Source: Daphnia pulex (Eukaryota > Arthropoda > Branchiopoda > Diplostraca > Daphniidae). Taken from it: a stretch of DNA of 64,000 nt. Where the stretch lies: NCBI RefSeq assembly GCF_021134715.1, contig NC_060028.1:952501-1016500 (forward strand), given 5' to 3'. The notes below the pieces were generated by a model. It did not search any database. It had not been told where the DNA came from and was given only the letters and a program-made list of their open reading frames with translations. Positions 45,933 through 56,889 of the stretch are shown here, piece by piece. Numbering within the stretch: position 1 is the first letter of the stretch; each line of letters begins with the position of its first letter. The position numbers and the translations under genes were made by a program.

Positions 45933-48315
45933 TTATCCAATCAATGATAAGGTGACTGCTTCATCCTCGGGAAACTGGGCTCTTTTCTCCGCATTCGGCA
46001 CGTACCTACGGCCGTCGAATCTCTCAAAATGAAACCAAATTTTATCATGCTCGATGGGAACAGCCGCAGGAAGGAGCTCCAAGGTTTCTTTAAGAAAACA
46101 AAACAAAAAGATATTTAGATGGTTATTTGATATTAATTCTTATTGATCCAGAAACGCATAATTGGTTACCTTCAGGAACGTTTAATTGAAATTGGGGGTT
46201 ATCTGCATCACTATCAACCATCAAGATATGATAGTGCGGCTGATCTTGGCTGGGAATGACTTTCTTTGTTCGGTAACAAGCTTCGTCTTCATCAACTTCC
46301 TCATGGTCCGAATCATCATCGCTTGTCACATTGGACTTCCATTCTTTCGATTCTTGGAACTTCACATACCAAGACACAATAACGCAAGGCTTCCTAAAGT
46401 TTCTTCCCCGTTTTTTGTAATTGCAAATCACAACGAGACCAACTGAAAATTTTAACGAGGACGGCCGATGATGAACAGTTTTCTGAAGAAGACAAAACAA
46501 TAATGAAAGGGAAAACTTTGCACATTTAAGATATAACCTCACCGCTGCAGCGATTTCAGCTTTTTGTTCGTTGAGCTTACTGATACATTCCTCTAACATT
46601 TCCGATGGACTCCGAGAATATAAATAACGAATAAAAGTAGGTTTATATTCTGGAGACTGAAAATAATTCTATACAAATACAACAACATTAATTAATCGTA
46701 TGAATTTGTTTATACAGTAGGTGGATACCATACTTGAAGTAGTTGGATTGCATCGTCTAATTGGATTCCCAAACCTATACAGTGTTCTGCGTAGTACGTG
46801 ATTGTGTTTGGGTTTTGGGGCGACATGGAGCACTCCAATCGTACATAGAATGACAAATCGTCTCTCACCCTTTCCCGCCCATATTCATCATATTGGTTCC
46901 ACAAAATTTCCGTTAAAACTTTAAGCATATTAAACAAAACCGAGTCGACTGATGCTGCTGGTTGTTTTTTGAGGGATGGATGCAAACTTGACTGGTTTAA
47001 AGACCCTCCACGAAAGACGTCAATATAAATACTATCGTCCTCTGACCTAACGAAAGGAAACCAAAGAATCTTAAAATGTTAAACTGTATAGCAATAGTTC
47101 ATGCTATTACCCGGCTGAATCCTTCCATCTAAGAAGAAGCTTTGGACGGTTCATCAATCTATCCGAGAGACTATTTTCTTCTTCAATAAACTGGCGGTCA
47201 CCGTGGTCACAATAAACCGCCTCACAAACAATGCCCATTTTCCTAGCCACTTCCTGATAGATGGCACACAAAACTGCTGGGCAACCTTCCTTTCTTTCAA
47301 ACGCCTTCAAAGTATGGAGAAAGAAAAATATAAATAAATAACATTAGACCTTGATCAGCATTGCATTTTAGCCAAATTGATAAAGTTGCAAGGCATACCT
47401 GTTGAAAATTACTATAGAGATTGCAATAAAAATATGGAAGTTTTTTAAAACCCAATTCATTGAACATAACTTGGTTTATGGAATCCAAAATTTTAAGATT
47501 TTTCTTCTTTGGCTCATCAGTGCTAGCACATGATACTTTTCCCACTTCCAATTCCAGAAGTTGTTTCACTCTATCAGTTATTTTTTCAATGGAGTTTTCC
47601 AGTTCTTTCAAAGAAGTTTGTTGTTTTCCATGTTCCAATGTTGACCACTGTGATATAAGTGCAACTCCCTCAAACAGAGACTTTCGAGATTCTGGTTGGG
47701 CCATAAAATCTCTCCACTTTTTGTCCAGTATAGACATCCTCACTTTGACTAATACATCTCTGGCATAGTGAAATGTGGTTTCATTTTCTCTTCTAAAGAA
47801 AATCAAATTTTGGTTATGTTTAAATTTCTAATAAATTACATGAATTAATTGATAGTCACATTTTCTTGTCATAGACGATTTCTTCAAGTTCATTCTGCAC
47901 ACACTCAGGAATGGGATATGACCCCGCAATCAACTCATTGATCACAATGAGGGGAGATTGACCCAATGGATAAGCTACAGAGGACATGTTTTGAACAGCT
48001 TTTTGGACTTCTTTTGCTTTCTTTAATCTCATAGTTGTCCACTCAAACCAAACATTTTCATAGCTATTGGGAGTCTGCGAAAGAAAATTGCCCCACCTAA
48101 GGTGCAACAGTTTTTAATTGTAAAAAGAAAGCAAAAACATTAATAGTTTATAACCTTTGAATGAATTTGAGCCTCCATAGCTCATCTGATTCTCGAATAA
48201 TATTGTGTAAAGGCCGACAGGAAACCATAAGACTTTGCAAGTCAGATATGGAAATAGTATCCAGTGAAAAGATGTAACATATTAAAACTTCGTTAGACAA
48301 AGAAAGAAGACTCAT
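45933..48315 (-). CDS. FBXO21: F-box only protein 21
   Basis: Eight exons, 48315-48155, 48096-47860, 47792-47399, 47304-47111, 47046-46734, 46656-46543, 46482-46170 and 46087-45933, give 626 aa, matching the vertebrate protein length. FBXO21 is a substrate adaptor of SCF ubiquitin ligases. The F-box is in exon 1 (LSLSNEVLICYIFSLD, DLQSLMVSCRPL, DELWRLKF). The middle holds the transglutaminase-like region typical of this family (GCPAVLCAIYQEVARKMGI, LRWKDSAG, IYIDVFRGG). The C-terminus has the YccV-like (hemimethylated DNA-binding) domain: FSVGLVVICNYKKR, VIVSWYVKF, QPHYHILMVDSD and HFERFDGRRYVPN. An acidic insert (TSDDDSDHEEVDEDE) interrupts it. Splice phases agree throughout. A 5' fragment of the gene is duplicated at 39270-40020. 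Confidence 0.95.
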
Positions 48316-48720
48316 TTTTTTTATCTGAATCTATTTTCGACCTGATATACACAATGCCTGTTTAATGTGTACGTTAAAAGTTCAAAGTACGAAACAGACG
48401 AACGGGTCGAACGCTCGCTCGGTTTAGAAATTTAACTACTGATTTGGATTTAGAAAAATCATCGCCAGGGTGCCAAATCTTAAAAAAAAAATACTCGATC
48501 AAAAAATTAATAAACAAATAAAAAACCGCAAAAACAGGCAAAAACTAAAAAAAAATTTCGCGAAAAGGGGTGAAATAAAAAAAAATATTTAAAAAATTGC
48601 ATTTTTCATGATTGGGAATTATGGCTCTTTTATGGTATTGGAATTTCGAAGTTTGGACTTTGGAACTTGTTTGGAACTAGGATGGAAATGGAAGTTTGGA
48701 ACAATTTGGTGAGTAGGGCT
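47965..48720. repeat. Source block of the FBXO21 5' fragment
   Basis: Direct repeat partner of 39270-40020. Both copies end at GAGTAGGGCT (48711-48720 here, 40011-40020 there), so the right breakpoint is precise to the base. Confidence 0.85.
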
Positions 48721-49258
48721 AGAATTAATTCGAATAAATTTGAATTCAATTCAACTTGAATTGAGGTGACGACGTCGTCACCCTATCTTTACAGATATAG
48801 GATAGGACTCCATAAATTAGACATTACAACATTGGTTTACTAAGGGTTCTTATGAAGTTTTCAATTGTCAACAAAGCAATGCTACACGGCAGAATTGTAT
48901 CATCCCCATTCGATGTGTTTCACTTAATTTCACTTATTGTCAGCATGTGGCACATCTTACGTAGCGTATGTCAGCGTATCACAAAGGCATCACAAAACTG
49001 TAAATTGATCATTGAATTTCGTCGCGTTTAGCTATTTGCCTGTAGGCAACTATCTATACGCCTTGACTGGACTAGCCAACATCGATTGTGAATGTATTGT
49101 ATAAAAAGGTGAATTAGTGAAATTCTTTGATCAATGAAATAATCCTATTCCATAATTTTCTATTCCAAAACGATGGCGACTACATCTTAGGATAAAATAA
49201 GACATTTTCTAACTAATAAATTTATAGGTTAAAATATTAACCAGTTACTACACAGTTA
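48721..49258. other. Intergenic DNA between FBXO21 and the IR pseudogene
   Basis: AT-rich; a GACGACGTCGTC palindrome at about 48768-48779 is the only striking element. No gene signal. Confidence 0.35.
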
Positions 49259-49743
49259 CTACACCGTGGAAACCGAATGTTCCGGAGCAGCTGGTGTTTT
49301 CGTCCTGAAGAAACGAGATGAAACCAACAGCTCCAATAGAAAGACCAGGAAAGAAAAGCCGCCACCTAGGCCGAGGACAATAAAAGAACTGGTCATTATG
49401 TCGTAAAGAGTCAATTGGCTTTTCTTCGGTCGGTAGGCCTCCCTCGCTAAACACTTGTCGATCGGCTTCAAATACCGCTTGGTAATTTGAGAATAGAGTC
49501 CCGTTTCACGCATCGTTTGGAGCCTGTTAAAGTGTCGGATCGGTGAGAAATTTGTCATAACCCTTTCAGAATGACGTAATGTACCCTCTATTAATTTTGG
49601 ATAAATGAGGAAAGTTTTTAGCTACGCCGAAACTCCAAACTTGTGAATAATCCAATTCTTTTCCAAAGGTCAATTTGCATTCGCCGCCATGTTCCGCCAT
49701 ACTCTTGTACACCAGCAACTCCCCAAGTCTCTTGACCTGATGA
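49259..49743 (-). pseudogene. Ionotropic receptor pseudogene, 3' piece
   Basis: Two exons homologous to the last two of the gene at 42452-44354, on the opposite strand. Exon at about 49743-49592 reads VKRLGELLVYKSMAEH and YSQVWSFGVAKNFPHLS; the last exon, about 49526-49259, reads MRETGLYSQITKRYLKPIDK and FIVLGLGGGFSFLVFLLEL (TM4). The frame is intact across these exons. No earlier exons (TM1, pore, TM3) are found upstream on this strand, so it cannot make a full receptor. Confidence 0.75.
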
Positions 49744-50081
49744 AAGCCAATCAAGAAGATGTGGAATCCATTCTGTCAATTTCTTTTGGTTTTTTTTCCC
49801 GTGACATAATAATAAAAGACGTAATGTTACAGAAATATCCTATATTACAGCAGTTGGAGAGTTTTTTTGTATTTCGACGAAGTCAGTTCCACATAAGTCT
49901 CTCTACCTGATGTAGTAGCTTTTTAATCACGACACTTACGGTGCAACTTGGATGGCGACTTCCGCGGCCGTGAATAATTCAGCGCAATATTTCTGGTGGT
50001 GGTGCAATAATCCTTGTCCTCCATAAGACCCAACAGTCGGAAATAACAAAGGCTTAATTTTTTTTTTTTTTTTTAAATAAA

Positions 50082-50345
50082 ATAGTGATGGACGGTGGTA
50101 TTTTTGATACACGATTGATTGGGCAGACATATCGGGACACAAAGTAACATTCAAATTGTCTCTGGGAATGCCTGGTATAATAGTTTTGCTATCCTTACGG
50201 CTCAAGGTGATTGGCGGGTTGTTTGAAATTCGAAAAATCCCTTTGATAATTTCCATTCCATTTGATGAACCTAGGCGGATATTTCCCGTCCAACCGTTTG
50301 CCTCTTCGTGTCGTGGCCAGTTCCTGGCGCCTGATTACCGTCATG
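50082..50345 (+). pseudogene. Ionotropic receptor pseudogene, pore piece
   Basis: The sequence matches 43195-43460 (TM1 end, intron 5 and the start of exon 6), on the plus strand. It has changes that break the frame, for example an extra TA in GGTATAATAGTTTTGC near 50175 and a stop replacing the start of the next stretch. It ends by jumping to sequence that matches the receptor's 3' flank (44995-45060), showing a deletion of about 1.5 kb. Confidence 0.75.
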
Positions 50346-50399
50346 GACGTATCTACATATACACAATGCTGGAAAAAAAATGGAAATCAGAAAATGCGA

Positions 50400-51137
50400 G
50401 TAGGCCGCTATATAAGTGTCCTTAAATGAAAATGGAAAGAAATGATCAGTTTAGGTATGGTTACGTAAATATCTTATCACCTTTTCGGTGACTCACGTAA
50501 TAAAAGGTCTAAATGCGTTCAAGATAAATCGAGACAAACAAAAAGTCGCACGTCAGTTATTCTGAAGAATTTTTTTCGGGTTTGGCCGAGTCATGCGACG
50601 CGATGCGATGTTTTCATTATCGTCTACCATTTTACCACACCGAGATAAACAATTTGAACACATCATTATTTCCACACTACTCAAATGCGCACTGAATAAA
50701 ATTAATCAGCAGGTGTGTCCGTAATAGACTGAAATAACATATTTTCCCACGTTATCCTCTTCCCGATTCTCAGTTACATTTTGATTTCCGTCAGAACTAT
50801 AACACTAATTGCTTCGATCCGTATAACAGGGGAAATGGCGAAACATTTTTCTCCTTCCAAGTAACGTATTAAACAACCAATTAATAAAAATATCTTATTA
50901 GTGAGCTCGTTGAATTAAAAAGAAATTACCGTCTGTATTACAGAAAAAATTCTCCAATGAAGAATCAGTGGAATAAAAACAGCAATCGTAACGTTGGGAA
51001 TAAGCAGTAAGTTGTAGAACAATAAGAACATTAATATTTATTTCTTCAAATTTGACTTCTGAAATTTGAACTGTGATAATAACTGATAATAACTTAATAG
51101 ATAATTGTTCTTTGCTGATATGCATTCAGATTTTCAG
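50400..51137. other. Upstream region of the capping-like gene
   Basis: No triphosphatase-domain exon and no in-frame ATG is visible upstream of the first recognised exon. TATATAAG near 50410 is TATA-like. Confidence 0.35.
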
Positions 51138-52506
51138 GTCAATTCCTGGAAATCAACCCGGACGCCAAGTTTCTGGATGGCGAGCAGGTGGAAGGGATTC
51201 ACTTGGTGACGGATTTTGATTTAGTCCGTCAGTTGCAAGTTCGTTTTGGCCAATGCGCAAATGGACCGACGGACTTTTTCCCGGCCATGTGGCCGGTCAA
51301 TTTGTCAACTGGAAACATTTCATCCCTCGAGTCTGAGCCACACGTTGTCACTCCCAAACCTTACGGGACGCGTTATTTGCTCTATGTCAATCCTTCCGGT
51401 GAGATGTTCTTGGAAAACATGACGCAACACATCTTCCGCATCGATGACGATCACGCAATTCAAATGATTTCTTCGGATGGGCAATCCATCACCGACGTCA
51501 TCCTGGACGGCGTCGTCACCCGAGTGTCGGAAAAGCATCCGGATGCCGGAAGGCTGACATTTGTCATTATGGATGCCACCCTGTGTCGAGGAGTTGGTTT
51601 GACGCACATGGGCATCTCCCAGCGAATCGCTTTTGTCAAAGTTAATTCAATAATAATGCTGATAACATCTCAGTCGAGCGAACTAAAATTAGTTTTACAT
51701 TTTTATTAGGACGCGATCGTGACGCCCAGACTAGAAGCTTTGAAGAACGGGACAATTAAAAGCGACGGAGAAGCTTTTAATCTGGACATTGTCGAGTGTA
51801 AGGAAAGCTACGAAGCGGAGAAATTCCTGTCTGAAGAATTTCGTGATGTTCTGTTCAAATATTCCCTTCTCTCAATTCTATTCATTCCTAGAGATAAGGT
51901 CAGTCTGATTTGATTATCAAAACAACTTTTGATGTCCTGTTTATTTTGTATTTTATTAATTTATTTGTTTAATTCAGCGGTACACTTGCGGGACCTGTTA
52001 TGACGTCTTTCAGTGGAAGGAGAATGACGTTTGCCGGGCTGTTTTTCGAAAGAAAATACCAGAAGGAAGCAGCGCCACGTGAATATTTTTTATTATGCAA
52101 TTATAATTGGATACCGGTATTTAACTTTTATTGGCTGTATTACGGAACAGGGCTGAATTCGCCGAGTTGCATGTTGTGGGCCCTGGAGGAATGGATATGA
52201 AATTCGCTTCGATCAAACTGACGGACGAGATTCGTGAACTGAACGACCGCATCATCGATTGTTACTACGTCGATAACCAGTGGGTTTTCAAAAAATTGCG
52301 CAACGATCGTCAACATCCCAACGGGAGAATAGCTGTTACAAGTAAGCAAACTGTTTACAGTTGGTTTGTTTCAGTCCTTTGATAAGCTATAATTCGGTTT
52401 CATTTTTTTTAAATTACTTCTAGACACATTAGAAGTGTTTAAAAATCCGGTGACGCGCTCTCGTTTGCTGACATCGTTGGACATTGCAAGACGACGTCTT
52501 TTATAA
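51138..52506 (+). CDS. Divergent guanylyltransferase-like protein, related to mRNA-capping enzyme, 5' incomplete
   Basis: Five exons, 51138-51640, 51710-51898, 51978-52078, 52151-52341 and 52424-52506, form one open frame of about 355 codons. The order matches the guanylyltransferase half of animal capping enzymes (RNGTT), which adds GMP to the mRNA 5' end through a lysine adduct. Visible equivalents are KPYGTRYLLYV for motif I (normally KxDGTR), DVILDGVVTR for motif III (normally LDGE), CYDVFQWK for motif V (DxxLKWKP), then FASIKLTDEIRELNDRIIDC, VDNQWVFKKLRNDRQHPN (motif VI region) and NPVTRSRLL. The candidate lysine is kept but the Asp of motif I and the Glu of motif III are replaced, and motif IV (EMDGLI) is unrecognisable. 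No triphosphatase domain precedes it. The first exon opens with a CAG acceptor and lacks an in-frame ATG at its start, so a 5' exon is missing or lies elsewhere. Confidence 0.7.
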
Positions 52507-53904
52507 GTCTGAATCTTTCAAATTTATATTATGGGCTGATATGTGATGCTCGGTGATTAAATTGCTGTTGAAAGTTAAATGTGTGCACGATACATGTTTT
52601 GCTAGTATACACATATTTTTATCACAAAGAAACGGATTGCTTTCATATGTGTATACTAATTCATTTTATAACAGAACACGTGTTGCCAATGCTGCTTATT
52701 AATATAGCCCAGTGGTATAAAGTGTCCAACTGTCATTAATTAAGTTGAACTTTGGTTCTATAATTTATATGCCAACTTGCTATAAGGTAATTAAAGAATT
52801 ACCTCCTCCCTTTACTTGTCAACATTCCACGTCTGATTTATGTCTGATTAAAAGTAAGGAAAGGCAATTTACCTGTTCAAACCACACGTGTTATTAATTT
52901 AGAGGATTATAGCAATTAGCGGTAAAAATTCTTTGGTATCTTGTGGTGACTCACATTGATCAAAGGCATAAATACAATAAGATTAGAAACGAAAAATTTA
53001 ACAAATATTACGAGAGTTCTGATGCAGTATTTCTGTCTGCTGAGCTTATCAATAATATACTGTAGCTAGGCCACACGACTAATCGTTTTTATGTCGTAAT
53101 AGCGCACCAAATGTTTTTACCATTTGATTATTTTCGCCCAAAGGTGTATAGTGATAACGTGTAGTGATAACTATGCAACAGCATATTATGTGTCCGAACA
53201 CTAAAAACAAAATTGTTTTCCCTCGTTTTCCTTTTTCCCGACACTCAGTCGAATTTTTAATTCCAACGCATCTGAACCTCTTCATTGCACGGAAGAAGTG
53301 GCGAAAGATTCTTCCCTTTCCGCCGTTCGTTTAAATACACCAATCAAAATATCTTTTAGTGATGAGCAAATTATGCAAATTATTGGATATTTAACTTTTA
53401 CTGCCTGTATTACGGAACAGGGCGGAATTCGCCGAGTTGCAATTCGCCGAGTTGCTAGAATTGTAATAATTATGATACGTATTGGTTGATTGGCCCAGTT
53501 TGGTTCGATTTTTATTTCTCCGTATTAACTCAGCGAACTCAGCGTTCTAATTCATTTAAAACAGGTATTTCAGTTTCCATTCAAAATATAGGTAAAAAAA
53601 AAACCTTTCGCCAACTTTCCCCTAATGTCTGCCCTCCTTCGTTCGTGAACAAACAAGAAATGTCTTTCTATACCTATTCAATGCCAAATACGGCGATCCT
53701 TTCGATATAGCACGCAACCTTCACTTTTCACGCCGATATACGAAAGCATTTGTCGCTAATTTCACTTCGTCCCTAAATCCATGCAAGTAAAAGTCTCAGA
53801 CGACCCTGACAGGCGAAGCTTTTGGAACTATAACAAATTCCTAGAAGGCAGTTTTCTTCCGCTGCAACAATATAATGTGAGGAAACACTCCAGTGGGTTT
53901 GGCT
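52507..53904. other. Intergenic DNA with a small duplicated piece of the capping-like gene
   Basis: Positions about 53384-53456 repeat the intron 3/exon 4 junction of the capping-like gene (GATATTTAACTTTTACTG, TGTATTACGGAACAGGGC, AATTCGCCGAGTTGC), with the last string doubled. Otherwise no coding signal. Confidence 0.45.
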
Positions 53905-54020
53905 GCCAATTTCTCCTTTCGCTCATCTTATTCATATGATATGACGCCTCCAGCTGAAGAAGAAGAGAAGGTTTTGCCAAAAAAGGTCTTATATTTTATT
54001 CGTTAGCTGTGCTTGCAAAA

Positions 54021-54053
54021 TATAAAAGATGGTCAGTGTCGGAATCATCTTCA
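54021..54053 (+). promoter_or_regulatory. TATA box of cuticle gene A
   Basis: TATAAAA at 54021-54027; a TCTTCACAC near 54049 is at the right distance for transcription start. The start codon at 54111 follows about 60 bp later. The same arrangement is present in the inverted copy. Confidence 0.6.
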
Positions 54054-54110
54054 CACAATTCTCTCAACTGTCTTTAGAAGAGCAGCTCAGAACAACCCAA
54101 AACAACAAAA

Positions 54111-54618
54111 ATGAAATTCGTAAGTTAATTTACTTATTTAATTTTATAAAATTCAAATAATAATTTAATGTTATACTTATCAGATCGTCGCTTTCGCTTT
54201 CTTGGCCGTGGCCCTCGCCGCCCCTCAAGGGGATAAGAAGCCCATAGAAATTGTGTCATCCAACAGCGAAATGAACGCCGACGGCAGCTACTCATTCGAG
54301 TAAGTTAATCTTATTAAAATCCTAATGTCATTTCCTAATTTTAAAAAATGTGTCAAAATCAGTTTCGAGTCTGCCGATGGCACCAAAGTGTCTGAAAGTG
54401 GCAACCAGAAACAAGTTGGTCCCAAACCGGAGGATATCGGCACCGTGTCCAAGGGCTCCTACTCGTTCACGACTCCCGACGGCGTCGTCCTCACCGTCAA
54501 TTGGGTGGCCGATGAAAACGGATTCCAGGCCACCGGCGACCACCTCCCCACTCCTCCACCCATGCCCGAGCACGTCGTCAAGATGCTCGCAGACCTCAAA
54601 GCAGCGGGAGTTCTGTAA
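54111..54618 (+). CDS. RR-type cuticle protein, gene A left copy
   Basis: Exons 54111-54119, 54184-54299 and 54363-54618 give 126 aa. The first exon codes only MKF, as is usual in arthropod cuticle genes; exon 2 completes the signal peptide (IVAFAFLAVALAAPQG). The mature protein has the chitin-binding Rebers-Riddiford core: DGSYSF, FESADGTKVSESG, then GSYSFTTPDGVVLTVNWVAD and ENGFQATGDHLPTPP, the RR-1 pattern (GxxxYxxPDGxxxxVxYxADxxGyxPxGDHLP). It should bind chitin in soft cuticle. The C-terminus is HVVKMLADLKAAGVL. The inverted copy at 61074-61582 encodes an essentially identical mature protein. Confidence 0.95.
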
Positions 54619-55354
54619 ATCATTCGACATTACTAACCGGATGTACATAACGAGCCAACCATATTTTCGTTTAATCTTCCGCAATCCATAATACGACGAT
54701 AAAATAAAAAATTGTTTACCAAAATCGCGATTTATTGCGTTAGACTAAAGGTCGATTGACTGGCCGGAATATGCAACTACGGCCTTTACGACGCGACGGG
54801 TACTCGAATTAATAGCTGTCAAAAGTTTCTATGCAGGAAAACACAAAGAAAATTTCTAGATCAAGTAGTTTTAGCAATTGCTCACGCTTGTCTCGACAAT
54901 TGGTCCAAAAAGGTTGGATACACTGGTCCATCAAATATTGGCAGCGAAGAATGTCTGTTATCCCTGAGGGTAGTACTTGTACTACCAGAAGGCATTAAAG
55001 TAAATGCGGGTGTCTGGGTGTGTAGGAGGGGGAGGGATGTGGGGGGAGTGTACGCTGTTCTGGGCCAGGCTTCCAGAACCTTTAATTCAGAATCAGAATA
55101 AATTTATAGAAATCTAAACTACTGCATCGATTTTCTTCAAACTTTTTGTGTAAACTTACAGTAATTTATCTCAGCGGATAGGTAAGTTTCGATTCATTTG
55201 GTAATACTAAATTTTATTTCATTTTATGCGGATTTAGTCATTAGCTTTTTGTGACTTAGGACAACCACAAAATCCATTAGGTTGTCTGTTGACAGTCTGT
55301 TGATGTCTTGTTCAGTAAAAATAAATTTCGTCAACAGTTTTGTTATTGTTACAG
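54619..55354. other. Intergenic DNA with G-rich run
   Basis: Contains a perfect hairpin GGTAGTAC/GTACTACC at 54969-54986 and five G-runs at 55008-55046 that might form a G-quadruplex. No gene. Confidence 0.35.
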
Positions 55355-56651
55355 GATATTGTTTCTCTTTTAGAGAAGTTCAGTGGAACAAAGGTATTTT
55401 GGTGTGTGCTATTCCATTTAAGAAATGTTCGTAAATTCATCAATTATGCTAGGCAATATTTTGGGATGAACAACTCACTGGCCCCATTGGTTTGGTGGCA
55501 GAATACAGTTTTCTTAAGGAACTAGATGTTGTAAAAATGTTTCAGTTAAAACCTGGGCGCTTGCCTTCCATATCTGTTAAAAATATACTGTTCATCACAA
55601 GACCTGAAGTTGAGCTGATGGATTGTATTGCCGATAACTTGCACAGGTATGAATAATCTACATATTTTAACTTTAAATAGTCAACAGTAAGTTAATTTAC
55701 ATTTCAGCGAAGAAAGCCAAGGACATTCTGCTAGTAAGGAATATCAGTTAATTTTTGTCTCCCGACGAAGTGCAGTATGTGAACAGCGGCTCAAGGTTGG
55801 TTAAAGTTACTTAAATCAGCGAAGAAGAAATTGTTGACAAAATTATTACTTCATTTAGGACAAAGGAGTGTATGGAACTCTTACTTCTATTGATGAACTG
55901 CCTGTTGATTTTTTCCCACTAGATAGTGATGTCATTTCAATGGAACTCGATAATGTTTTCAAGGTATTTATTTATGAGCCAAACTTTGAAAGGGATTGCT
56001 TGTCATCAATTTCTTCAAATTTATTCTCAGGATTTATATGTTGACAATGAAATCAGCTCCTTACACCAAATTGCTCATGGGTTAATGTCCCTCCAAAGTT
56101 TATAAGGCATTTTCCCCAACGTTGTGGGTAAGGGGCGCCATGCCCGTAACGTATTCGAATTGATGACTCGAATGCGACGTGATATTGGGGTAGACTGTGA
56201 TCCCCCATGTCTCCGTTGTTCGACACTCTCATGATCATTGATAGGACTGTAGATTTGATAACTCCTGTTGTCACTCAGTTGACCTATGAGGGTCTTATCG
56301 ACGAATTCTATGGAATAAAACATAGTAAGAAAGTATTGTTAGCTTCTGAGTAAAACAATTATTTTACTTGCATTTTGTGGTTTCATTGTTATTTAGATAC
56401 AGTCAAGCTTCCAGGAGAAAATTTTCTAGCCTCATCACATGCGGGCCAGTCACCTCGCTCTGATGGTAGCTCTGTTAAATCTGTTGTTCTAAACTCGGCC
56501 GAAGAGCTTTACGCTGATTTGAGGTGAAATTTTGAATCAGACAAATTTTGCTTCCGACAGTTTTAAAGTTATTTATTTTCGCAGGGACAAGAACTATTCA
56601 GCCGTGGGTACTGCACTCAGTCGCAAAGCTAAAGCTATTTCAGCTCAGTAG
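55355..56651 (+). pseudogene. VPS33A pseudogene (partial, intron-containing)
   Basis: Exon-like pieces at 55355-55393, 55453-55646, 55708-55795, 55860-55963, 56031-56324, 56397-56523 and 56585-56651 read as the N-terminal half of VPS33A, the Sec1/Munc18-like subunit of HOPS/CORVET tethering complexes: [101 protein letters not shown]. Canonical splice sites remain. The exon at 56031-56324 carries an in-frame TAA where a Tyr is expected, then a frameshift near 56207. The C-terminal half is missing: homology stops at AKAISAQ with a TAG. It is a segmental, not retroposed, partial copy; a functional VPS33A must lie elsewhere. Confidence 0.88.
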
Positions 56652-56889
56652 CCTGGATAACGCCATTGTTGCATTTGGAGGTGTTAAGGTTTCTGCATTC
56701 GCACGTGATAGTGGAGAAATATTCCTAGACTCCTTCGATGATTCGGTAATCATGGTTAGTTTAAACTCAATAATATTTCTCCAGCAGTTTTTTTCATCGG
56801 GATTTTTTTTTCTTGTGTATTCTCTTTAGATCAACCCGGATATACCTGATGAAAGGGAGCTGAGGGAGTGGCTTAAAGACAATCAGTAA
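56652..56889 (+). pseudogene. RPA70 (RPA1) DNA-binding-domain fragment fused to VPS33A remnant
   Basis: Directly after the VPS33A stop, another frame reads AIVAFGGVKVSAFARDSGEI, then after an intron (about 56755-56829) INPDIPDERELREWLKDN and a stop. The pattern (vhGvKVSdF, tIixNPDIPeaxxLRxWf) matches a segment of the second DNA-binding OB fold of replication protein A 70 kDa. Only about 55 codons remain. Confidence 0.6.

Larger units (their letters stand above)
53905..54620. repeat. Inverted duplicate of cuticle gene A, left copy
   Basis: Reverse-complement partner of about 61074-61775. Homology covers promoter, exons and both introns; intron 2 is nearly identical in sequence as well as length. 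Confidence 0.9.
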
